Of a DNA stretch of 33,712 nt, positions 22,869 to 31,010 are shown piece by piece (position 1 is the first letter of the stretch; each line of letters begins with the position of its first letter). The stretch is from the IMG/VR virus record IMGVR_UViG_3300021373_000346, positions 1 through 33,712 of that record; one strand, written 5' to 3'. The stretch is from a virus. The translations under genes and the position numbers were made by a program. The notes beneath the pieces were generated by a model. The model ran no database searches. It worked only from the letters and a program-made list of their open reading frames with translations, and was not told the DNA's origin.

Positions 22869-23681
22869 CTAGTTGTTGTCAAGGACTTCATAGATACCAT
22901 TGTCATCAATAACAATAGAACCCATGGACATCATTGAGGTTGCAAGGTGTGACACACGCTCTGGGACATAGTTCAGTTCAGTCGTAACGTCTGCACCGAT
23001 ACCAAGTCCTACAGATGATGTGTGATACGCCATATTCTTACCAGCAGTAACGGCTGATGTAGAGAAAATCTTGAAGCCAAGAAACTCTTTCATTGTCATG
23101 CCGCCAGCAAATGGTAGGTTTTGCTCACCAACAAAGTCACTTGAAGCAAACTCAGTAATGTTGAACAAGTCAGCATAACCTGCTGGGTGCATCGCAAGAT
23201 AACGCCCACCATCTTCTGGGATGTTAGCTGAACCAAATGTTTCAAACAAGCTAAGTAGATCAGCTTTAGAAACAGCGGAACCAGCAGCACCAATTTGAGT
23301 TGTGTTTGCACCAGCATCCATAGCAGTGATAAGAATCTCATCAGTCTTGCGACCAAGGGCAGCAGCAGCAGATTTTGCTACAGCTTGACGCTCATCAATG
23401 TTTGTCTTCAATTCATCTAGCTTGTCGATATACTCGGCAGCATAGAAATCAGACATTGTTGCTTCTACGTTGGTGTGTGCCAACTCCATTGGAGTTACCA
23501 TACCGTTTCGTGATTTAGTTGAAGCAGAGCCTGTTCCGATCTTTTGGAATCGAACAGTGTTCCCACGGACGCTTGATACAGTACGCACAGTGTTCCGCAG
23601 TTTAGAACCCATGCGCTGATAAGCCATGTGAACCTCTGATTCAAACTGTTTAATAAAGGCGGTGTCAATTGTATTCGCCAT
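22869..23681 (-). CDS. Major capsid protein (270 aa)
   Basis: The N-terminus (TIDTAFIKQFESEV, AYQRMGSKLRNTV) and later DFYAAEYIDKLDELKTNIDE and GGRYLAMHPAGYADL are familiar from HK97-fold capsid proteins of marine podoviruses. The size is modest, about 29 kDa. It is placed after scaffold and before the tail tubular genes, as expected. Residues 4-29 closely match a segment of the early protein at 5025-5393. GAGG lies nine bases upstream of the ATG. The 88-base leader probably carries its own promoter or processing site, allowing high expression. Confidence 0.9.
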   Translation of the reverse strand: MANTIDTAFIKQFESEVHMAYQRMGSKLRNTVRTVSSVRGNTVRFQKIGTGSASTKSRNGMVTPMELAHTNVEATMSDFYAAEYIDKLDELKTNIDERQAVAKSAAAALGRKTDEILITAMDAGANTTQIGAAGSAVSKADLLSLFETFGSANIPEDGGRYLAMHPAGYADLFNITEFASSDFVGEQNLPFAGGMTMKEFLGFKIFSTSAVTAGKNMAYHTSSVGLGIGADVTTELNYVPERVSHLATSMMSMGSIVIDDNGIYEVLDNN

Positions 23682-23769
23682 TTTACAGTCCTCTTCATAG
23701 GATTAAGGTTAATATACTTACTGCGGTTGTCTGCTTTTCACTTTCAATGCGATTGTCCACATGGGTCGC
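23682..23769 (-). promoter_or_regulatory. Capsid gene leader, possible promoter
   Basis: This 88-base gap is large for this compact operon. On the minus strand TATATT (23716-23711) is a good -10 box, with an AAG before it, but no -35 match at 16-18 bases. The AATTGTGCG late motif is absent. It may hold an extended -10-type or activated promoter for capsid expression, or an RNA processing site. Confidence 0.3.
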
Positions 23770-24309
23770 TCAATGCATTACAGGCCGTTCTAGGTAATAA
23801 ACATTATTTTTTCGTTCTCTGCAACGCACAAAACGCATCATGTTATGACCGTGAATATTATAGACCTCTTCATCAAATATAAAACCACACCATGTTAACC
23901 ACATGATTGTGTCAACATGATCTTGCGGAACAAAGTTTTCTACAACCTCATATTCGCCCTGCAATATATCTATTGCTGGCTTGCAACCGCGCAAAAAAAT
24001 ACGATAGTTTTCATTAACGCCGCCAGTGCCGAGCATCCAAACTCTGCCAACACCCTCTGAAACAGGCACAGTTCCGCACATAGCTATAACAGTTTCGTTA
24101 AATTTTATAGCATAGGTTCTGCTATCTTTTACCGTAAACGGCTCTAAGAGAGCCTCTAGCGGCGTTAAACCATATATAAGGCATTCTCTAGCGTCATACA
24201 TTCTAAGGCTGTCAGCGATCATTCTAGCGTGATCTACGTTAGCTTCTACTAATGACAGCTCACCAATGCGTCCAACTTCCTTATCCATATAGACGTTTGA
24301 AGCCAGCAT
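23770..24309 (-). CDS. GNAT-like internal virion/assembly protein (T7 gp13-like, 179 aa)
   Basis: The protein looks like a compact acyltransferase fold: ANVDHARMIADSLRMYDARE, TYAIKFNETVIAMCGTVPV, GRVWMLGTGGVNENYRIFLR and VHDTI-like MWLTWCGFIFDEEVYNI. Similar GNAT-related proteins occupy this position in T7-like genomes (gp13). Catalytic activity is not assured. The start may be 24309 (overlap with scaffold, 29 bases) or 24288 (MDKEVGRIGEL); neither has a strong Shine-Dalgarno. Probable virion assembly factor. Confidence 0.7.
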   Translation of the reverse strand: MLASNVYMDKEVGRIGELSLVEANVDHARMIADSLRMYDARECLIYGLTPLEALLEPFTVKDSRTYAIKFNETVIAMCGTVPVSEGVGRVWMLGTGGVNENYRIFLRGCKPAIDILQGEYEVVENFVPQDHVDTIMWLTWCGFIFDEEVYNIHGHNMMRFVRCRERKNNVYYLERPVMH

Positions 24310-25006
24310 CTACTTCAGCAATGAATGTTTGATCTCGCTTAACTGGGTCGTGATACCTAGGGTCTAACATCATTTGATTCAGTTGATCTTGAGTGATGGT
24401 AGCCACAGCCTGACCATCAATAGCTGGCCCACCTTGCTGCATTGACTGCATCATAAACTCCAATGCTTCAATACCATCAGCAGTTTCACACATGCGTTCA
24501 ATGGCTGGAAGGTGTTGCTCTTCAAAAAACTGATTAGCAAATAAGCTTGCAGCTTCTTGTCTAGCTTCAGCATTGTCGCCCAGCTTAGAAACTTCCGCCT
24601 CATAGTCAGGCACATCAGCGTTAAGAGCTTCGGCATACATATTAATACCTTCTTCAAACTGCTCTTGGGTGTACCCATTTTCAAACGCAGTTTCAGACCA
24701 CCATTTAAGAAGCTCATTGTCAGTAGCCATTTGATCGTCAATTGTTTCCGGCAACTGATAGTCACCAGCAGTTTCTGGACGATTAGCAAACGCTTCATTA
24801 CTAAGCTCTTCAATGACAGCGTTGCGGATGTCTTCTTCTTTTTGACCAAGCTTTCCTTCAAGACTTGTATATGAATTTACCAAGTCCTCTGCTGTTTTAA
24901 ATTTTTCCGGCAACCAGTCTGGACGAGCCTGCTCATCTGTTTGCAGCAATGGATCGCCACCTTCAGTGACTACTCCAGAATCTTCTACTTGTGCTTCTTC
25001 GTTCAT
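24281..25006 (-). CDS. Scaffolding protein (241 aa)
   Basis: It is strongly acidic, with an N-terminal PDWLPEKFKTAEDLVNSYTS segment (about 29-48) that is a hallmark of podovirus scaffolds, helical central region and a C-terminal QLNQMMLDPRYHDPVKRDQT helix-turn-helix-like capsid-binding end. It directs procapsid assembly and leaves before maturation. GAGG precedes the ATG, which overlaps the preceding stop (ATGA). Located between portal and capsid genes as expected. Confidence 0.88.
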   Translation of the reverse strand: MNEEAQVEDSGVVTEGGDPLLQTDEQARPDWLPEKFKTAEDLVNSYTSLEGKLGQKEEDIRNAVIEELSNEAFANRPETAGDYQLPETIDDQMATDNELLKWWSETAFENGYTQEQFEEGINMYAEALNADVPDYEAEVSKLGDNAEARQEAASLFANQFFEEQHLPAIERMCETADGIEALEFMMQSMQQGGPAIDGQAVATITQDQLNQMMLDPRYHDPVKRDQTFIAEVDAGFKRLYG

Positions 25007-25272
25007 GTCTTAACCTCTTTGTTTTTGTGTGCATTTTGCATACGAGTTTCAATGAGGCCAACGATATATCGCTGTCCTTCCATATGGCGCAGTTCAGCGT
25101 CAGAAACGCCAGCACCATTAACCTGTTCAATTGTTATGGAACGTAAATACTTTAATACAGATCGCCCTGCATCTGTATTGAATAGTGTAGCTATGTTTAG
25201 ATTTATCTTTGTGTCTTCACTCTTATCACGGCGAAATCCATCAAGGGCTAGAAACTCCCTATCCTTGATCAA
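25003..25272 (-). CDS. Bbp19-like head protein with TTG start (89 aa)
   Basis: The pattern LFNTDAGRSVLKYLRSIT followed by AELRHMEGQRYIVGLIETRM matches the small Bbp19-type domain known from Bordetella phage BPP-1 and others. The start is TTG at 25272: AAGGAGG lies eight bases upstream, inside the portal gene, and no ATG is available. The gene overlaps the portal end by 14 bases and the scaffold start by four. Its precise role is unknown; its place between portal and scaffold implies head assembly. Confidence 0.78.
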   Translation of the reverse strand: MIKDREFLALDGFRRDKSEDTKINLNIATLFNTDAGRSVLKYLRSITIEQVNGAGVSDAELRHMEGQRYIVGLIETRMQNAHKNKEVKT

Positions 25273-26836
25273 TTGGTGGGCCTCCTTGCATTTGTTGTTG
25301 CTGTGCCATTTGCTGCGCCATCTGTACTATGCGCTGACGCTCTTCAAGATCACGAATAAGAGTATCAGGCACACCAAACTTCTTGGCTAGATATGCCGCA
25401 GTTTCTTCTGAGTTAATTAGAATGTTTGTAAGCTCTGGGCCAAATCTGCCTTGCACAAGCTCCAAGAAACGTGCAACGGAGGAAATGTCTTGGTTTGCTT
25501 GAGCCTGTGCAAGAGGTGATACAGAGCGAACCTTTACTTCCCTACCGTTCATTGTAGGCAATTCAATACGCCCTTGTTTTTTTAGAATGTAAACAACACG
25601 TTGCAGTACAGGCTGCACTAATTCTGCTTGTAATCTTCCAAATGCAGAGCCAATACGCCTAGATAGATCAGCCATACGTTCTGCTATTTCTGTTGCAGAC
25701 GCTGGTGTTTTATCAGGATTGCCAAGCATATCATTGTATAATGCACGTTTAATATTCAAACGCATGTCACTAAGAACAAGGTTAGCAACATCAAAAGACC
25801 CAGCAGCTTGAACAGGCTGCAAACCCATGGAGCCAGCGGCTTTTGGTATGACGGTTCCGGGGACAAGATTAATAGTATCTGGGTTAATCACACCATCATC
25901 ATCCATTTGATAGATACCAGAAATAGCCATCTGTGCATTCTCAAGGATTAGTTCGATAGTTAGATTGGTTGTTTTGATTGCGCTTAGTGCATTCATCAAT
26001 GGGCCACGCCCATAAATCTCACCAGATACTTTAGACCAGCGGAAACAAATAAACGGATTTGATCCAATGCCAGTGTACTTTTCTTCTTTAATTATCTGCT
26101 TAGTGTTTGTTTCTATTGCATAAAAGAAGAATGCTTTTTGATTTACTATTGAATAGTCACGGCAAACGACTTCTAATATCTTAGTGCGTTCATCTGGATT
26201 GTTTTTAATTCTTTGTAAGATTTTGTCTGACAGGCTCGCCTTTGGATACATAACAGGGATGTCTGAATTACGCACAGAACGCTCACGATAAACATGATCT
26301 ACCTGATCGTCAGGGCCAGTATCAAGAACTACATGCGGCAATGGTATCGCGGAAAACATTACAGGGTTAACTGCATCGCCTTCCATAGCACATAAAACGC
26401 CTGTGCCTACCGCCAAGTCCATAAACGATTCGTGTACTTCCTGACCGAAGTTAGAGTTCTGGATAACTTCAAAGACATAATCTGTAACTTCATCCAATTG
26501 ATTGTTAACTTCATCTCTCTCTTCAGCCGGAACTTCAGAACCCGCAGTGAAATCCGCCCATCTAGCAAAATTAGGAACCAAGCCTGACTGCAAGCGCGAG
26601 GCAAATTCTTGAACGCCAACAACTGCCGTTTCATCAAAGATTTTATCATCTCTACGCTGTCCTACTGACTCTGCATAAAATGATTCACGTTGAGGCAATG
26701 CATATTCATAGCACTCTTCAAACAACGGCAAAAAGTTTTCGCGTTGTGTTTTAGCATGTTCATACTTTTTTAAATACTTGAGGGCAGTTTTTTCGCCTTC
26801 ATACACGCCATTTTGTAAATCATTGTTAACTATCAT
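25259..26836 (-). CDS. Portal / head-tail connector protein (T7 gp8-like, 525 aa)
   Basis: The pattern RENFLPLFEECYEYALPQRE, FDETAVVGVQEFASRLQSGL, FARWADFTAG, GRGPLMNALSAIKTTN and the C-terminal PALLQAEL-like RLQAELVQPVLQRVVYI are typical of podovirus portals; length is close to T7 gp8 (about 535). The C-terminus is Gln/Met-rich. It forms the twelve-subunit DNA-entry ring where terminase docks. The ATG overlaps the upstream stop (TAATG). Confidence 0.93.
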   Translation of the reverse strand: MIVNNDLQNGVYEGEKTALKYLKKYEHAKTQRENFLPLFEECYEYALPQRESFYAESVGQRRDDKIFDETAVVGVQEFASRLQSGLVPNFARWADFTAGSEVPAEERDEVNNQLDEVTDYVFEVIQNSNFGQEVHESFMDLAVGTGVLCAMEGDAVNPVMFSAIPLPHVVLDTGPDDQVDHVYRERSVRNSDIPVMYPKASLSDKILQRIKNNPDERTKILEVVCRDYSIVNQKAFFFYAIETNTKQIIKEEKYTGIGSNPFICFRWSKVSGEIYGRGPLMNALSAIKTTNLTIELILENAQMAISGIYQMDDDGVINPDTINLVPGTVIPKAAGSMGLQPVQAAGSFDVANLVLSDMRLNIKRALYNDMLGNPDKTPASATEIAERMADLSRRIGSAFGRLQAELVQPVLQRVVYILKKQGRIELPTMNGREVKVRSVSPLAQAQANQDISSVARFLELVQGRFGPELTNILINSEETAAYLAKKFGVPDTLIRDLEERQRIVQMAQQMAQQQQMQGGPPIDQG

Positions 26837-27048
26837 TATAGATACTCGTTATAGAAGCCCATGCCACCGCTGCCACTTTTGATTAGTGAACGCCGACCTC
26901 GACCGCCGCGCATCGTTGTCAAAGATTCAGATAAAGCTTCTTGCTTGCGAACTTTTTTCTGTTGAGTTTCTTCTGCCTTTTGAGATTCCTGTTCTTGTTT
27001 TACAACAGGGTCTTCTTTTGGCTTACCACCGCCACCACCTAAACACAT
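26836..27048 (-). CDS. Small MC-GGGGG protein ahead of portal (70 aa)
   Basis: It starts MCLGGGGGKPKEDPVVKQEQ, has a Gln/Glu/Lys-rich helix and a basic, Gly-rich end (MRGGRGRRSLIKSGSGGMGF). A similar Met-Cys-Gly-rich small protein lies just before the portal in many podoviruses (recalled). AAGGAG is well placed. It is the first gene after the late motif at 27.1 kb. Function unknown; basic Gly/Arg patches suggest nucleic acid or portal contact. Confidence 0.7.
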   Translation of the reverse strand: MCLGGGGGKPKEDPVVKQEQESQKAEETQQKKVRKQEALSESLTTMRGGRGRRSLIKSGSGGMGFYNEYL

Positions 27049-27083
27049 GTTAATCTCCTTGTATTAGATCATTTATGCATAAA

Positions 27084-27117
27084 CACAATTAATCAATTAA
27101 CGCAACGCACAATTTAC
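27084..27117 (-). promoter_or_regulatory. Late motif AATTGTGCG-TTGC ahead of the head operon
   Basis: On the minus strand GTAAATTGTGCGTTGCGT overlaps the stop codon of the large terminase gene. A second AATTGTG lies at 27090-27084. TTGCGT could be a -35 with TATGCA 18 bases on as a weak -10. It would start transcription of the portal and head genes about 20 bases before their first Shine-Dalgarno. The shared 9-mer also occurs at 12712-12720 and 31529-31537. Confidence 0.55.
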
Positions 27118-28634
27118 ATTCTTGCCCAAAGACCTTGACGCTTTTGTTGCTTTGGTTTTCTTGCAAACACATCAAATTCAGACTTTGCATTGAATGCCCT
27201 CAAAGGTTTTTGCCCAGATATTAAAGCCCTGCCTTCACCAGCACCAAGCATTAGATATTGAAGCGCATCATGTATATGTGAATACATGTTTTTATCAGGC
27301 TTGTCATCAAATCGCTCACCGGAAACTTGCATACGCCGATAGCAATAACCGCCCTCAAAGCCTTTAATAAGCGTTGGACAACGCCTATCAATTAAAAATG
27401 CTGGCTTGCCCTCAACCATTTTGTTTAATGAAGAGGCAACAGCCTCAAGACGAAGGTCAACAGAATTGCTTGGAGCAGGCGTTGCTCTTAGCCCAGCACC
27501 CCTAAGTATTTGAAAAGGTGTACTTTCATCTGTCTGTGCGCGGAAGTCACCAGCCGGATCACCAAATATTTTTACATCTAAGTTAGCAAATCTAGTGGCA
27601 ATCTCTTGGCGCAGCACTTCTGCAAACCTTACAATTCCCATGTCGATAGCAACAATCTCTGATTGTATTAGCCATCTGCCCCTAACTTTTTGCCCAAACA
27701 CAGCCGCTGGTGTAAGCCCGAAGTCAATGCCAATGTACAAAGGGACGCCATGAGCAATAGGTATTTCTTCTGTTGCTATATGAGTTTCGCTTACAAAGCT
27801 TTGATACACCGGCTTCCCCTCTTGGATTGAGCCAAGTTTATTCATTACATATACATCAATCCAGCTTTTTGTCTTACCTCTAATTAAATTAGGGTAATAA
27901 CTCTTCAGCATATTCTTGCAGTTCTCTGCCTTTTTGTTTTCTTTGTAGTCAAGCACAGAGCCGTTTTTGTCTGTTTCTTCTATCATGCCAGATGGTTGCA
28001 CATAAAATGTCCAGTTGTCAGGCTTAACAAGCATACGCGCTTGCTCTACCGGAATATGATCCGGCACAGGAACTTCACCAGACATGATAGGCCACCAGTG
28101 ATCTTCCTCAGGAGCATTAGTATCAGCGATGACCCCAGACCAACTAGGCCCACCATCACGCATAGAAGGGAAACGACCAACACGCATAGTACATGCGTCA
28201 ATAATTGATTTAGGTATCTCCCTAGCCTCATTGATCCAGATGCCAGTGAGTTCAAGGGAGAGTAACTTTTTGACATCTTCGGGCCTATCGAGTGCTAGGA
28301 AGATTACTTCTAGTTCCAAATCACCTTGTTTAATCCAGTGAGTGTACGGAACCGACCACATAAACTTGCCCCACTCGTCTTCTGGAAACCAGTCAAGCCA
28401 AGTCTTTATAGTGGTTGTTCTTAGTTGTGGATTAGTGTTTCTGATGATTGCCCATCGGCTGCGGCGTAAACCAGCTTTGTTTTTTTCTTGCATCAAAGCT
28501 CTGCGAAAAACTTCAACGCAACAACCGACAGATTTGCCAGAACCTACTGGCCCACGAATGCCGCGAAAGAAATTATTATCTTTCATAAATTGTTTTAATA
28601 CATTGCCGTCAGGCTTGTAATTAAAGTTGGTCAA
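27114..28634 (-). CDS. terL: Terminase large subunit (506 aa)
   Basis: The ATPase domain has Walker A GPVGSGKS (28-35) and Walker B GIWINEARE with catalytic Glu near 136. The nuclease domain has GIDFGLTP with D304, FGDPAGDF with D359, and HIHDALQYL near 460 as the third acidic site. Length is typical for T7-like packaging motors. The start is TTG at 28634, with AAGGA about eight bases upstream and no usable ATG. It overlaps the upstream gene by 14 bases. Packages concatemers using the small subunit encoded at 31.1 kb. Confidence 0.95.
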   Translation of the reverse strand: MTNFNYKPDGNVLKQFMKDNNFFRGIRGPVGSGKSVGCCVEVFRRALMQEKNKAGLRRSRWAIIRNTNPQLRTTTIKTWLDWFPEDEWGKFMWSVPYTHWIKQGDLELEVIFLALDRPEDVKKLLSLELTGIWINEAREIPKSIIDACTMRVGRFPSMRDGGPSWSGVIADTNAPEEDHWWPIMSGEVPVPDHIPVEQARMLVKPDNWTFYVQPSGMIEETDKNGSVLDYKENKKAENCKNMLKSYYPNLIRGKTKSWIDVYVMNKLGSIQEGKPVYQSFVSETHIATEEIPIAHGVPLYIGIDFGLTPAAVFGQKVRGRWLIQSEIVAIDMGIVRFAEVLRQEIATRFANLDVKIFGDPAGDFRAQTDESTPFQILRGAGLRATPAPSNSVDLRLEAVASSLNKMVEGKPAFLIDRRCPTLIKGFEGGYCYRRMQVSGERFDDKPDKNMYSHIHDALQYLMLGAGEGRALISGQKPLRAFNAKSEFDVFARKPKQQKRQGLWARM

Positions 28635-28815
28635 CCTTGTTGTCCTTACCGAACCTAATCATGCGTTCAACAACTTCTGGGCCAATTGTAGTTATAACCT
28701 TGTCAGCCTCATAGTCGTTACAAAATTCTTTTGGGTGGTGAACAAGGTGTACTTTCTTCACTATTTTGCGAAGCAAGTCACGCTCTTCTACTTTGAGTGT
28801 GTGTAGAAAACTCAT
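28621..28815 (-). CDS. Small hypothetical late protein before terminase (64 aa)
   Basis: It is a helical protein, MSFLHTLKVEERDLLRKIVK, then HPKEFCNDYEADKVITTIG and VVERMIRFGKDN. The ATG has GAGG upstream and overlaps the previous stop (ATGA); its end overlaps terL by 14 bases. Small proteins with a similar HPKEFCNDYEADK motif precede terminase in other marine podoviruses (recalled). It may assist terminase, inferred from coupling only. Confidence 0.65.
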   Translation of the reverse strand: MSFLHTLKVEERDLLRKIVKKVHLVHHPKEFCNDYEADKVITTIGPEVVERMIRFGKDNKVDQL

Positions 28816-29057
28816 CTGTACCTCTTTGCTATTGCAGCCGCAGCTTTAGGCTGCTTAGAAAACTGCTTGCCTTTTGACTTGTCTTCACGTTTTTTCTTAG
28901 AAGACGCTGCATACTGAGAGCTAGACATAGCTTTAATAGCAGCGGCAGGCAAGTAACGCTCACCAGTGGCTTTTGATCCTTGTGTGGAAGGCTTACCTGA
29001 CTTGGTGCGCCACTTCTGCTTTGTCCAATTCATTAGAGATTTTTGCGGCTTCTTCAC
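28812..29057 (-). CDS. Lysine-rich small protein, DUF5872-like (81 aa or 73 aa)
   Basis: The core MNWTKQKWRTKSGKPSTQGS, TGERYLPAAAIKAM, YAASSKKKREDKSKGKQFSK and KAAAAIAKRYR matches a small basic family I recall from marine phages and giant viruses (DUF5872). The product is very basic. The frame starts at a GTG (29057) overlapping the upstream TGA (GTGA), but the family-like start would be the ATG at 29033; neither has a good Shine-Dalgarno. Function unknown, possibly nucleic acid binding in the head. Confidence 0.7.
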   Translation of the reverse strand: MKKPQKSLMNWTKQKWRTKSGKPSTQGSKATGERYLPAAAIKAMSSSQYAASSKKKREDKSKGKQFSKQPKAAAAIAKRYR

Positions 29058-29221
29058 GAAGTATAACCCCCACCTTTGGCTTTGTAAGCTTTGGCAAGCA
29101 TCTGAGCCTTACGCGCTGACCATTGACCACTAGCACCACCTTTGCTACCAGCCTTGATGCGATTGAATAAAGACTTACGCATAGTAGGCTTGGTGTAATT
29201 ACCCGCTGCGTTAACTGCCAT
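29054..29221 (-). CDS. Small basic protein (55 aa)
   Basis: It starts MAVNAAGNYTKPTMRKSLFN and continues RIKAGSKGGASGQWSARKAQ, ending AKAYKAKGGGYTS. Proteins with this GQWSARKAQMLAKAYK pattern occur in many marine phages next to terminase (recalled). The ATG lies 11 bases inside the previous gene, and its stop overlaps the next start (GTGA). It is very basic. Function unknown; size and charge suit a DNA- or RNA-contacting virion component. Confidence 0.75.
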   Translation of the reverse strand: MAVNAAGNYTKPTMRKSLFNRIKAGSKGGASGQWSARKAQMLAKAYKAKGGGYTS

Positions 29222-29462
29222 TTTTCTTTTTCCTCACAGCCTTTTTCTTAGGTGCTTTGCCGCCAACCCAAGCTTCATTGACTTGTGGCGTAGAAGGATC
29301 GTCAGATTGAAAACCGCCATCTGCATCTCGTGAACGCTCCGGCATAGGAAACAATCGAACAGAGTCAGTACTTAACGTAGCTCCAGACTTAATGCGTCCA
29401 TCAGGCATAGTAATTACTGGACCTTCATAGACTGAGCCATCATGTTTTTGATACTTAGTCAT
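29211..29462 (-). CDS. Small late protein with basic tail (83 aa)
   Basis: The first half is neutral (KYQKHDGSVYEGPVITMPDG, RLFPMPERSRDADGG) and looks beta-stranded; the second ends APKKKAVRKKKNGS, a lysine/arginine cluster. AAAGGAT is placed seven bases before the ATG. It belongs to the run of small basic genes between the two terminase genes. No family recognised. Confidence 0.65.
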   Translation of the reverse strand: MTKYQKHDGSVYEGPVITMPDGRIKSGATLSTDSVRLFPMPERSRDADGGFQSDDPSTPQVNEAWVGGKAPKKKAVRKKKNGS

Positions 29463-29465
29463 CGT

Positions 29466-30047
29466 TTAATCCTTTGGTGTGAATTTGTAGTTACGACTTG
29501 GTAAGCCGCGATCAGAGCCTTTGCCAGCAGATGTTGAGGAGAACGCAGATATGAACGCGCCAACTGCTGGAATACTTCTAAGCCCTACAGACTTTGCAAT
29601 CTGTAACAATGTCTTTGGAGCCTTGCCTTTAATTATGTTTCTTTGATTTTTTATATGAGCATTTTTAGTTAGTTTTTGTCTTGTGTTAATGTCTGCATCT
29701 CTAATTTTACGCAACTCAGCAATTCTTTTTTCAGCTTTTTCCGCTGCCTCTACTACAGCTTTGTTTGCTGCTGCCGATGCTGCCCTCATCTGTTTCATTT
29801 TATTTGCATTGCTTTTTTGTGCATCTGCAAAAGCGCGATCACGACTAGCAATATTTTTTAATGCTCTACTGCGCTGTGCTGGAGTTTCTTTTTTTATTGC
29901 ACTGCGTCTAGCCGCTGATCTTTTCTTTCGCTTCTGACGCTCATTACTTGCAAGCTTACCAGCAGCAAGGGTTGCGCCAGTAGCCGCTGCACCGCCACCA
30001 ACTGCGGCAAGAAGTCTTGCTTGATCTTCTCGTAGCTTATCAGCCAT
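29466..30047 (-). CDS. Basic coiled-coil protein with hydrophobic ends (193 aa)
   Basis: An Ala/Gly-rich hydrophobic helix (LAAVGGGAAATGATLAAGKL) near the N-terminus is followed by Lys/Arg-rich sequence (ERQKRKKRSAARRSA), a long charged helix and a final hydrophobic GLRSIPAVGAFISAFSS segment. It is strongly basic with an Ala-rich helix. The start has GGAGAAGG and overlaps the upstream stop. It could be a DNA-condensing or ejected virion protein, inferred from charge and amphipathicity only. Confidence 0.65.
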   Translation of the reverse strand: MADKLREDQARLLAAVGGGAAATGATLAAGKLASNERQKRKKRSAARRSAIKKETPAQRSRALKNIASRDRAFADAQKSNANKMKQMRAASAAANKAVVEAAEKAEKRIAELRKIRDADINTRQKLTKNAHIKNQRNIIKGKAPKTLLQIAKSVGLRSIPAVGAFISAFSSTSAGKGSDRGLPSRNYKFTPKD

Positions 30048-30199
30048 TATGCCTTCTCCATTTTCTTCTTAACGATGCTGGCTTGGATAGCCTTCGGAAG
30101 CGTTCTCTGTTGCTTAGTGAGTAAACTCTGCGCGGCTTTCTTTGCTTTCTTCTTACCAGCAGCATTGTAGGCGTAACTTTTTCCAGCGACATTAGGCAT
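30047..30199 (-). CDS. Small lysine-rich protein (50 aa)
   Basis: The start at 30199 (MPNVAGKSYAYNAAGKKKAK) has AAGGAAAG upstream; the frame is open further but that part is a shadow of the next gene. It is about one quarter lysine/arginine and ends IVKKKMEKA. Similar MPNVxGKxYxYxxxGKKKAKKA proteins occur in marine phages, usually near terminase (recalled). Function unknown. Confidence 0.7.
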   Translation of the reverse strand: MPNVAGKSYAYNAAGKKKAKKAAQSLLTKQQRTLPKAIQASIVKKKMEKA

Positions 30200-30533
30200 T
30201 GGCTTTCCTTTTCTTTGTGTTCTGGTAACGCTTGAGAAGTGAGCGACCCTTTGAAACAGCACTAGCCTTGTCACCACTGTGACCCCACGCAACTAATGCC
30301 TTCTTTAAACGAGTAGGTCTGCCCTTCTCATCCTTCAATGGCCCCTTTGCGGAACCCATGCGTGTCAAGAAACTTCCTTTGCGCCTCAGTTTCTGCGGTG
30401 TGTCTGCGCCGCCCTTCACTGGGGCTTTGAGTGTGCCGCCTGTTTGAGCCTTGTAAGATGCGCGTCCGGCAGCGTTCAACCCACCGGCTGGGTTCTGACC
30501 TTCTTTTCTTGTCCATGCTGGTGTCTTGCTCAT
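30192..30533 (-). CDS. Basic protein, DUF6321-like (113 aa)
   Basis: The segments PAWTRKEGQNPAGGLNAAGR, YKAQTGGTLKAPVKGGADTP, RRKGSFLTRMGSAKGPLKDE and GRPTRLKKALVAWGHSG match a family I recall as DUF6321, found in marine phages and nucleo-cytoplasmic viruses. The product is very basic. The ATG overlaps the previous stop (ATGA). The function of this family is not known. Confidence 0.75.
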   Translation of the reverse strand: MSKTPAWTRKEGQNPAGGLNAAGRASYKAQTGGTLKAPVKGGADTPQKLRRKGSFLTRMGSAKGPLKDEKGRPTRLKKALVAWGHSGDKASAVSKGRSLLKRYQNTKKRKANA

Positions 30534-30784
30534 GTGATTACGTTTCCACTACTTGCAGTGGGCGTTGAAAGTCCACCATTCCAATTGCCGCTACTGCCAG
30601 CACCAAGCGTTGTATCACGACCATCACCGCCAGACTTCTTTTTCTTCTTGGAAGCAAGTAAGCTCTTGCGCCGCTTGTTCTCTTTCTTCTGCTCAACAGT
30701 GAGTTCGTACTTGCTAACGATAGGCTCTTCACTGGTGTCTTTATAATCTGTATTAGCCCCGCTACCACCACTACTTACACACAT
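30530..30784 (-). CDS. Small MC-SSGG protein (84 aa)
   Basis: It starts MCVSSGGSGANTDYKDTSEE, has a lysine-rich centre (KKENKRRKSLLASKKKKKSG) and a Gly/Ser/Asn-rich C-terminus (GAGSSGNWNGGLSTPTASSG). The Met-Cys-x-x-Gly-Gly opening recalls the 26836-27048 product. AAGAGG precedes the ATG, which overlaps the previous stop (TAATG). Function unknown. Confidence 0.65.
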   Translation of the reverse strand: MCVSSGGSGANTDYKDTSEEPIVSKYELTVEQKKENKRRKSLLASKKKKKSGGDGRDTTLGAGSSGNWNGGLSTPTASSGNVIT

Positions 30785-30960
30785 TACATTTGACCTCTTA
30801 CATTTTTGTAAACAAGCTTGCGCTTTCTACCTAAATCACGCCTTGCTTGAGCAGCACGCATCTTTGAATGCCTTGCCTTTGTGTCACGTTGAGCATTCTT
30901 TGAACGAAGAAGGCTAACAGCCTGTTTAAACATTGCGCGACCAAGAGTGGTTTGAAGCAT
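30784..30960 (-). CDS. Small arginine/lysine-rich protein (58 aa)
   Basis: This short gene follows the small terminase gene downstream, with GAGG eight bases before its ATG. It starts MLQTTLGRAMFKQAVSLLRS and continues with a highly basic helix (AQRDTKARHSKMRAAQARRD) and ends LVYKNVRGQM. About one third of residues are Arg or Lys. The stop shares one base with the next ATG, so it opens the run of coupled small basic genes. Function unknown. Confidence 0.7.
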   Translation of the reverse strand: MLQTTLGRAMFKQAVSLLRSKNAQRDTKARHSKMRAAQARRDLGRKRKLVYKNVRGQM

Positions 30961-31010
30961 AAGACGAACCTCTGACTAAAAAAAATAAATCTAAACCTTG
31001 CGAGCTTTTT

